DNA of 64,000 bases. Source: Psychromonas algicola. Its GTDB lineage: Bacteria > Pseudomonadota > Gammaproteobacteria > Enterobacterales > Psychromonadaceae. The DNA is taken from contig NZ_SNUB01000004.1 in the NCBI RefSeq assembly GCF_004378355.1, forward strand, positions 62,001 to 126,000, in the 5' to 3' direction. The position numbers and the translations under genes are program-made. The notes below the pieces were generated by a model. That model had not been told where the DNA came from. It did no database searches and was given only the letters and a program-made list of their open reading frames with translations. Position 1 is the first letter of the stretch; every line of letters begins with the position of its first letter. Below are positions 57,482-64,000 of the stretch, piece by piece.

Positions 57482-58144
57482 TTATAAAGTTGTTTCAACT
57501 TCCTGCCATGTATTTTCAAACAGGAAACTTTCAACTTCAGCGGCTTTCGCCCAATTTTGCTCAATCAGCATAGGTTTCTCATAAAACTGCTCAACATGCC
57601 CAATGCATAAAAGTGCAATAGGTCTGCTGTCTTCTGGCATATTTAATAGGTTTGCTAATTCGATAGGGTCAAATAATGAAACCCAACCTAATCCAATACC
57701 TTCAGCTCTTGCGGCGAGCCACATATTTTGAATCGCACAGGCAACCGAAGCGAGATCCATATCTGGCATGGTTCGACGACCAAACAAATGTTTTTCTCGG
57801 CCTTCTGGTAACGCTACCACTATCAATTCGGCGCACTCGGAAATACCTTCTACTTTTAGTTTTAAAAAATCATTTTTACGTTGATTCAATAAATCAGCGG
57901 TAATGTTACGTTCCGTTTCCACTAGCGTTTTAATTGCTGCCCTTAATGTATTATCCGTAATGCGAATAAATCGCCATGGCTGCATTAATCCAACACTTGG
58001 CGCTTGGTTGGCAACGGTTAACAAACGCATTAACAAACCATCTTCAAGGGCTTCATTAGTGAAGTGGCGCATGTCGCGACGCTCTTTAATAACGCGATAA
58101 ACGGCTTGTTTTTCTGATTCACTATAACTATGCTGACTTTTCAT
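57482..58144 (-). CDS. bluB: 5,6-dimethylbenzimidazole synthase BluB
   Basis: A flavoprotein of the nitroreductase fold (220 residues) that breaks down reduced FMN with oxygen to give dimethylbenzimidazole, the lower ligand of cobalamin. The family start VIKERRDMRHFTNEAL, the substrate loop APSVGLMQPWRFIRI and the LGWVSLFDPIELANLLNMP segment are typical of BluB rather than other nitroreductases. Context inside the cobalamin cluster supports this. It requires oxygen, so the strain can make this ligand aerobically. It is nine bases after cobN. Confidence 0.94.
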   Translation of the reverse strand: MKSQHSYSESEKQAVYRVIKERRDMRHFTNEALEDGLLMRLLTVANQAPSVGLMQPWRFIRITDNTLRAAIKTLVETERNITADLLNQRKNDFLKLKVEGISECAELIVVALPEGREKHLFGRRTMPDMDLASVACAIQNMWLAARAEGIGLGWVSLFDPIELANLLNMPEDSRPIALLCIGHVEQFYEKPMLIEQNWAKAAEVESFLFENTWQEVETTL

Positions 58145-58153
58145 GTTTGCTTC

Positions 58154-61100
58154 TTATTTTGCTTCTTGCATTTCATCACACTGCAATAACAGATCTTGCA
58201 ACTTTTCTTTATATTCTTCAGGGGCTTGCCACAAACCACGTTGTGCAGCTTCCATTAAACGCTCAGCCATTTCTTCCATGATTTGTGGATTATTATCTTT
58301 TAAAAATTGCTGATTAACTTGATCAAACAATAGCGTGTCAGTCACTTGTTCGTATTGATAATCCGCAATCAAATCCGTGGTCGCATCATAAGCAAAAAGA
58401 TAATCAACGGTTGCGCCCATTTCAAAAGCGCCTTTATACCCATGTTCACGCATTCCTTCAATCCATTTTGGATTTAAAACACGAGAACGGATCACGCGAT
58501 TTAATTCTTCTTTTAAAGTACGTATCACCGGCTTACTTGGATTACTATGATCGCTATGATAAATCGTTGGTGCTTTACCTGAATACACTTGCGCCGCGTT
58601 ACTCATTCCACCTTGAAATTGATAATAATCGTCTGAATCTAATAAATCATGTTCACGGTTATCTTGGTTTTGCACCACGACTTCGATATTACTCAGTTGA
58701 TGTAAAAAGGCGTCTTTGGCTTGCACACCATCTTTATCACTGTTGCCGTAAGCGTAACCGCCCCAATTTAGATAAGCTTCTGCTAAATCACTTTTCTCTT
58801 CCCAACAACGTTCATCAATCAAACCTTGTAAACCTGCGCCATAAGCGCCGGGTTTGGAGCCAAACACACGATAACTGGCTTCACGTTTAGCATCACCAAT
58901 TGCCATGCCATCGGCAATCAATTGTGCTTCTCGTTGTTTAATATTTTGTTGAATTAAATTGCCATTGCCCGGTTCATTGAGTTCACTAATCGCAACCACT
59001 GCCGCATCAAAAAGTGCCATCACATTAGCAAAAGCATCTCGGAAAAAACCAGAAATTCTTAAGGTCACATCCACTCTTGGACGATTCAGTAATTGGAATG
59101 GGATAATTTCAAAATCCACCACGCGATTACTGCCTTGCGCCCAAATCGGTTTAACGCCCATCAATGCAAAAGCTTGCGCGATATCATCTCCGCCAGTACG
59201 CATGGTTGCCGTTCCCCAAACCGATAAACCGAGTTGTTTCGGATAGTCACCATGCTCTTGTAAATGACGATGAATCAATGCTTCAGCCGATTGCTGACCT
59301 AACACCCAAGCCGCTTTCGAAGGAATGGCACGATTATCAACAGAGTAAAAGTTTCGCCCCGTTGGTAAGGTATCTAATCGACCTCGTGTTGGCGCGCCAC
59401 TTGGTCCCGCTTCAATAAACTTGCCATCTAAACCATCAATAATGGCGCTTAATTCGTTTTTAACACTTTGATTTAACGCGGCTTGAATGGTTGATTTTGC
59501 ATAGGTTAACAATGCTTGTGTTGCTGGGTAAGCACTGAGTTCAATAAGATCGTTATCGTTAAGTAAAAAGTGTTCAACCCATTCTAATGCTAACAACTCT
59601 AAACGCTCACGCGTATCCGCATGCGTTCGCCATAGGGTTTCACTTACCTTTATTAATAACTCAGGCTTTTCACCACACCATTGTTCGCGAGTCGCTTCTA
59701 AAGGGTCAAAAGGTTGATCATTTACCCTTAGTGAAAAATCTCTTATTAATGCGTGTAAAACACCTTGATTTATAACGCCTTCGCCACGCGGTAAACGTAA
59801 TAAAGCAATCAGCGTATTCGCCACTTTATGAGGTTCAGGTAATTGCCCAAGAATATGTAAACCATGACGAATTTGTGCTTCTTTAATATCACAAAGATAA
59901 GTATCTAACTCTTCCAACACTTGGTTATCGTCTTCACGCGCAGCTTCATTTAATTCATCAAGAATATGGGTATCTTGTACTTTCTCTAATATTTGGTCGC
60001 GTAACCATACTTCTCGACGTACATCTAAACCTTGTGCTTGGTAATATTCATCGACTAATCCTTCAAGTTCAGCTAATTCACCGTAAGTTTCAGCACGGGT
60101 CATCGGTGGCATTAAGTGGTCAATGATCACCGCTTGCGTGCGTCTTTTTGCTTGCGCGCCTTCGCCGGGATCATTAACTATAAAAGGATAAAAATGTGGC
60201 ATTGGCCCCAAGACTGCATCTGGCCAACATTCGTTAGAAAGCGCTAGACCTTTCCCCGGTAGCCATTCTAAATTGCCGTGTTTCCCCACATGAATAACGG
60301 CGTTGACTTGATAAGTAAAACGTAGCCAAAAATAGAAGGCTAAATAATTGTGCGGCGGCACTAAATCGGGGTCATGATAATTAGCTAATAAATCGATATT
60401 AAAACCACGAGCAGGTTGAATCCCAACAAAGGTTTCACCTAAACGGATCCCCGAGATCATTAAACGTCCATCTCGACATTTAATATCATCTTCAGGTTTG
60501 CCCCAACGCTTAGTAATAGCTTGTTGACTCACTAACGGTAAATCAGCAAAAGCTTTTTTATAATCACTTAATGACAAACTCTGCCAACAGGCTAAATAGT
60601 GTAAAGTATTAGGATTATTAGTCACTGATTCTAATAAGGTTTCAATCAGTTGATTGCCGTTTTCAGGCACCACATCAATGGGATAACCCGCGTCCTTTAA
60701 GGCATTTAAAATATTCACAGTGGAATTAGGCGTATCTAATCCAACACCATTGCCGATGCGCCCATCTTTGGTTGGATAATTAGCTAAAATTAACGCGATA
60801 CGTTTGTTTTTATTATCAGTAATTGAAAGCTGAATATATTTTTTAGCCAACTCAATCACAAACAAAGCGCGCTCGTGATGTAATTGATATTGTACTAATG
60901 AAATTTGTGTTTTTTCATCAAAAAAGGCTTCGGTTTTGAAGCTAATAGCGCGGGTTAATACTTTGCCATCCATCTCAGGTAACACCACCTGCATAGCAAT
61001 ATCACGGCTTCGTAAACCTTGTTTGTAATCCGTCCAATCCTCTAACGTACTACTAGAAAGTACTAGCTGTAAAATAGGAATATCAACGGTAAATAAACGC

Positions 61101-61948
61101 TTAAAACTATTCGGTTGAGAACTTAACCCAGGACTACTGACTGTATTTGCAGCAAAGCCTGTGCTGTTTAAAATCAAACGGCAATCATGCTCACTTAAAA
61201 GTTGGTTCACCACACTCATGGCTTGTTCATCTTTTAAGGAACTAATCACTATCGGTAATGGGTTTAAACCGTTCGCTGACATTAATTCGATAAACTGGTC
61301 GAACATTTCACAGTTGGCCGATTGTAAATGGCTACGATAAAAGATCAGTGCAACAACACTTTGCTCTTTTCTCCATTTTGCACTGGTTGATTGTTGGTTA
61401 TAAAACTGCGCAACAGGCAAAAACTGTGGATCATTAGCTTCAAATTCTGCTTCAAAGTAAAGTTGATTCAAATAAGTAAAAAGTTGTGCGCTGTTATCAA
61501 GTCCACCAGCACGTAAATAGCGCCAGACTTGATGTTGGATTTGTTCGGATACAGTTGATAATTCAATTAACTCAGGGTCAACATTATCATCACCGGGGAC
61601 TAAAATAAGGGTTCGATTCGGTTTTGCTTTTGACCAACGAACTAGGCCTTCTACGCCATATTGCCAGTAGGATTTTCCGCCTAATAACGACACAACAACC
61701 ACTTCCGCTTGCTCTAAGACTTTATCTTCATAAAGATCAAAAGCCGCAGGTTTTAATAAGTTGGTCCAATTAACTAAGCGCGTTTCAACAAATCCATTAC
61801 GTTCATTTATTTGTTGAAAACCAGCTGAAAGCGCCGTTAATTGGCTATCAGCAGCACTGAATACAACTAAAGGAGCTGGCGATTGTGCTAAATCGACAAT
61901 GCCCTCTTCTTCAATAAATCCACCCGGTTGTGCCGCTAATAGATGCAT
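58154..61948 (-). CDS. cobN: Cobaltochelatase subunit CobN
   Basis: The large subunit (1264 residues, normal length) of the ATP-dependent aerobic-type cobaltochelatase, related to magnesium chelatase subunit H. It inserts cobalt into hydrogenobyrinate a,c-diamide with CobS and CobT. Recognisable segments include VIHVGKHGNLEWLPGKGLAL, PHFYPFIVNDPGEGAQAKRR, GNGVGLDTPNS and HGYKGAFEMGATVDYLFAYD. CobS and CobT, or a ChlI/ChlD pair, are not in the window. It starts six bases after cobW. Confidence 0.96.
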   Translation of the reverse strand: MHLLAAQPGGFIEEEGIVDLAQSPAPLVVFSAADSQLTALSAGFQQINERNGFVETRLVNWTNLLKPAAFDLYEDKVLEQAEVVVVSLLGGKSYWQYGVEGLVRWSKAKPNRTLILVPGDDNVDPELIELSTVSEQIQHQVWRYLRAGGLDNSAQLFTYLNQLYFEAEFEANDPQFLPVAQFYNQQSTSAKWRKEQSVVALIFYRSHLQSANCEMFDQFIELMSANGLNPLPIVISSLKDEQAMSVVNQLLSEHDCRLILNSTGFAANTVSSPGLSSQPNSFKRLFTVDIPILQLVLSSSTLEDWTDYKQGLRSRDIAMQVVLPEMDGKVLTRAISFKTEAFFDEKTQISLVQYQLHHERALFVIELAKKYIQLSITDNKNKRIALILANYPTKDGRIGNGVGLDTPNSTVNILNALKDAGYPIDVVPENGNQLIETLLESVTNNPNTLHYLACWQSLSLSDYKKAFADLPLVSQQAITKRWGKPEDDIKCRDGRLMISGIRLGETFVGIQPARGFNIDLLANYHDPDLVPPHNYLAFYFWLRFTYQVNAVIHVGKHGNLEWLPGKGLALSNECWPDAVLGPMPHFYPFIVNDPGEGAQAKRRTQAVIIDHLMPPMTRAETYGELAELEGLVDEYYQAQGLDVRREVWLRDQILEKVQDTHILDELNEAAREDDNQVLEELDTYLCDIKEAQIRHGLHILGQLPEPHKVANTLIALLRLPRGEGVINQGVLHALIRDFSLRVNDQPFDPLEATREQWCGEKPELLIKVSETLWRTHADTRERLELLALEWVEHFLLNDNDLIELSAYPATQALLTYAKSTIQAALNQSVKNELSAIIDGLDGKFIEAGPSGAPTRGRLDTLPTGRNFYSVDNRAIPSKAAWVLGQQSAEALIHRHLQEHGDYPKQLGLSVWGTATMRTGGDDIAQAFALMGVKPIWAQGSNRVVDFEIIPFQLLNRPRVDVTLRISGFFRDAFANVMALFDAAVVAISELNEPGNGNLIQQNIKQREAQLIADGMAIGDAKREASYRVFGSKPGAYGAGLQGLIDERCWEEKSDLAEAYLNWGGYAYGNSDKDGVQAKDAFLHQLSNIEVVVQNQDNREHDLLDSDDYYQFQGGMSNAAQVYSGKAPTIYHSDHSNPSKPVIRTLKEELNRVIRSRVLNPKWIEGMREHGYKGAFEMGATVDYLFAYDATTDLIADYQYEQVTDTLLFDQVNQQFLKDNNPQIMEEMAERLMEAAQRGLWQAPEEYKEKLQDLLLQCDEMQEAK

Positions 61949-61954
61949 CTTTTA

Positions 61955-63052
61955 TTAAACCTCAGCGCTTTTTAAAATAGCGGTCACAGCAGCTTCGTCT
62001 AAGCCTTTACCAATTAATACTAATTCTGTTTTTGGTGTTTCAGTTGATTCCCATAAGCGATCAAAATGTACTTCTAAACGTTTACCAACGGCTTGTAATA
62101 CTTGACGCATTGGTTTATTTGCAACGGCAGCAAACCCTTTGATACGGAATAAGTTAAATTCGTTTAATAGTTTTTCAACGCTTACCTTTAACTTGTCTGC
62201 ATCAACAGTACCCAAACTAATCACCATTGAATCGAAATGGTCATGAGCATGGTCGTGATGTGCACCGTGAGCATGATGATGATCGTGATGGTTATGGACT
62301 TTATCAATAGTTTTTTCAGTGCCTGCATTAATACCGATTAATACTTCAAGTGGCACATCACCATTATTGATATAAGCGGTTTTCACCGAACTTGGTAAGC
62401 GTTTTTGCACAACTGCTTTAACGCGAGCTTGTTCTTCTTCGTTCAGTAAATCACTTTTACTTACTACCACTAAATCAGCTGAGTTAAGTTGGTCATCTAA
62501 TAACTCTTGTAAGCTTGGATCGTGATCTAAGCTTTCATCTGCAGCACGTTGCTTTAAAACTTTATCTTCATCCGCAGCAAAGCGACCTGCAGCAATAGCA
62601 GGGCCATCAACCACAGTAATTACAGCATCGACAGTGCAATATTCTTTAATACCCGGCCAGTTAAAGGCTTGTACTAACGGTTTTGGTAATGCCAAACCTG
62701 ATGTTTCAATTAAGATATGGTCAATTTGATCACGACGTTCAACCAGTTTTTCCATCACAGGTAAAAACTCTTCTTCAACGGTGCAACAAATACAGCCATT
62801 CGCTAACTCATAAATACCGTCTTCACCGCCGACTAATTCTGCGGCTTCGTCTTCACATTCAAGGGGACAAGTACGTAACAATTCTGAATCAATATCTAAC
62901 TCACCAAATTCATTCATGATCACGGCAATACGTTTGCCTTTGGCTTTTTTAAGCAAGTTAGCTAATAAGGTTGTTTTACCGCTACCAAGAAAACCAGTAA
63001 CAACCGTCGTTGGAATTTTATTTAATGAAACGTTCTTATTTGATGCTGTCAT
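61955..63052 (-). CDS. cobW: CobW family metal-chaperone GTPase
   Basis: A G3E-family GTPase (365 residues) thought to deliver cobalt to the CobN chelatase. Walker A is GFLGSGKTTLLANLL, the metal site is GCICCTVEEEF (CxCC) and the guanine motif is SKSD. A histidine-rich loop (about residues 262-280, HDHHHAHGAHHDHAHDH) probably holds metal. The C-terminal CobW domain is complete. Its position between cobM and cobN supports the cobalamin role over the zinc-transfer relatives. The start overlaps the cobM end by 17 bases. Confidence 0.94.
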   Translation of the reverse strand: MTASNKNVSLNKIPTTVVTGFLGSGKTTLLANLLKKAKGKRIAVIMNEFGELDIDSELLRTCPLECEDEAAELVGGEDGIYELANGCICCTVEEEFLPVMEKLVERRDQIDHILIETSGLALPKPLVQAFNWPGIKEYCTVDAVITVVDGPAIAAGRFAADEDKVLKQRAADESLDHDPSLQELLDDQLNSADLVVVSKSDLLNEEEQARVKAVVQKRLPSSVKTAYINNGDVPLEVLIGINAGTEKTIDKVHNHHDHHHAHGAHHDHAHDHFDSMVISLGTVDADKLKVSVEKLLNEFNLFRIKGFAAVANKPMRQVLQAVGKRLEVHFDRLWESTETPKTELVLIGKGLDEAAVTAILKSAEV

Positions 63053-63842
63053 TTTTGACCTCTAATTCTTCAATGGAAAGTGTATTTTTACGACGACGGA
63101 AAATATTGGGTTTATCTTTTTTGTACAGATACGAATCTTCGAAATTGGTGGTATCTAAAACATGACCAACCAAAATAAGCGCCGTTAACTTAAAGCCTTT
63201 TGCTTCTACTTTTTCAGCAATATCAGCGAGTGTGCCAGTGACTTTATCTTGGTCAGGCCATGAACTGCGGTAACAAACAGCAACTGGACAATCTTCACCG
63301 TAATGTGGAATTAACTCAGCTACAATTTTACGGATCTTAGTGATCCCTAAATGAATAGCTAAAGTCGCGCCACTTTGTGCAAGTTGCGGTAGACGTTCAC
63401 GCTCAGGGAAAGGTGTTTTACCTTCATAACGCGTCATGATCACCGTTTGCGAAACACCAGACAGTGTTAGCTCTTTACCTAAATATGCAGCAGACGCCGC
63501 CGTTGCACTTACTCCAGGAATCACTTCATAGTCGATACCATGTTTCTCTAAACGGCGAATTTGCTCAGCAATCGCGCCATATAATGCAGGATCACCACAC
63601 TGTAAACGCGCTACATCTTTGCCCGCTTTTGATGCCTCAACAAAATAGGCTTCCATTTCATCAAGATTGATTTTTGCAGTATCAACGATCAACTCTGCAC
63701 TATCTTCAACATCTTGCAATGTTTGACGTGGAATCAATGAACCTGCATATAGCACAACTGGACATTGCTTTAATAAACGCGCCCCTTTAATGGTCATCAA
63801 TTCAGGATCACCCGGCCCTGCGCCAATAAAATAAACTTTCAT
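63036..63842 (-). CDS. cobM: Precorrin-4 C11-methyltransferase
   Basis: A SAM-dependent corrin methyltransferase of 268 residues (CobM/CbiF). The N-terminus VYFIGAGPGDPELMTIKGARLL, the RLQCGDPALYGAIAEQI segment and YEVIPGVSATAASAAYLGKELT are the family signature, and the motif GITKIRKIVAEL is also visible. It is the first cobalamin gene in the window; the operon probably extends upstream beyond it, since no promoter or cobalamin riboswitch is visible in the 158 bases that remain. Confidence 0.94.
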   Translation of the reverse strand: MKVYFIGAGPGDPELMTIKGARLLKQCPVVLYAGSLIPRQTLQDVEDSAELIVDTAKINLDEMEAYFVEASKAGKDVARLQCGDPALYGAIAEQIRRLEKHGIDYEVIPGVSATAASAAYLGKELTLSGVSQTVIMTRYEGKTPFPERERLPQLAQSGATLAIHLGITKIRKIVAELIPHYGEDCPVAVCYRSSWPDQDKVTGTLADIAEKVEAKGFKLTALILVGHVLDTTNFEDSYLYKKDKPNIFRRRKNTLSIEELEVKNDSIK

Positions 63843-63879
63843 AATAATTCCTTTACAATTATTTCAATTCACTAAGCCA

Positions 63880-64000
63880 AAAATAAATTATGGCTAAGCA
63901 ATTCACGCGAGTTCAAGGCGAAAGCACGGAGCTAGGTTTACCTAGTGAGTACTTTCAACGCAGAAATCGCTTGAAGGGCGACGCTATAATTTCTTTTTAT
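63880..64000. repeat. Intergenic inverted-repeat element at the window end
   Basis: The last 120 bases hold a perfect CTAGGTTTACCTAG palindrome. It is flanked by GTTCAAGGCG and, inverted, CGCTTGAAG, with AAATTATGGC on one side and ATAATTTCTT on the other. This nested structure suggests a MITE or regulatory RNA-like repeat. It is cut by the edge. It shares AGTTCAAGGC with the element at 26348, a weak link. Confidence 0.45.

Noticed and set aside
58411-59775. Several plus-strand frames opposite cobN
   Set aside because: All are antisense to a complete, well-conserved cobN and have no ribosome sites or recognisable products.

Overview
The window looks like chromosome from an AT-rich marine gammaproteobacterium, most like the Psychromonas/Vibrio/Shewanella group. 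That is an inference from gene content (mnmA-hflD-purB, htpG-adk, roxA, kpsC/S/M/T, dgcN-dgcA), intergenic style and short ATACCAAT-type inverted-repeat elements; no rRNA or tRNA gene is present to confirm it. Nothing seen indicates a prophage, plasmid, CRISPR array or complete insertion sequence.

Layout. 1-4.9 kb: group-2 capsule export genes (kpsT partial, kpsM, kpsS, kpsC), with kpsC split by a one-base frameshift in an A7 tract. 5-7.4 kb: a membrane diguanylate cyclase lying between two copies of a short repeat, one belonging to a full MITE-like element. 7.6-14.7 kb: DUF2750 and DUF1007 proteins, an FKBP isomerase, an RND efflux pump with its adaptor, and a nitroreductase. 14.8-21 kb: an orphan small protein, a chemoreceptor with unusual predicted topology, and mnmA-hflD-purB. 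21-30 kb: a propeller-type lipoprotein, two transporters, roxA, a flavin reductase directly behind a second MITE-like element, adk, and htpG with a clear sigma-32 promoter.

30-37 kb holds an unrecognised gene group (899, 234 and 117 residues), a glyoxalase, a DUF4303-like protein, a TorF-type porin and a decayed YHS-domain gene. 37-42 kb is a D-amino-acid region: alr, an unlisted 59-residue membrane ORF, dgcN, dgcA and a D-amino-acid transaminase. Together these could route D-amino-acid nitrogen through D-glutamate and N-acetyl-glutamate into L-glutamate. 42-50 kb has an ABC exporter, an acetyltransferase, an azlCD exporter with an AraC regulator, and a tandem pair of DUF4303-like genes, one an 819-residue protein with a doubled two-domain unit.

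50-53.5 kb has VOC and PhzF proteins, a DMT transporter behind an FMN riboswitch (probable riboflavin transporter RibN), and a DUF302 protein. 53.5-63.9 kb is a leftward cobalamin cluster: cobM, cobW, cobN, bluB, cbiX, a cobC-type phosphatase, cbiB and cobD. It carries both a CobN-type and a CbiX-type cobaltochelatase, each near histidine-rich metal-handling segments. The window ends inside another inverted-repeat element.
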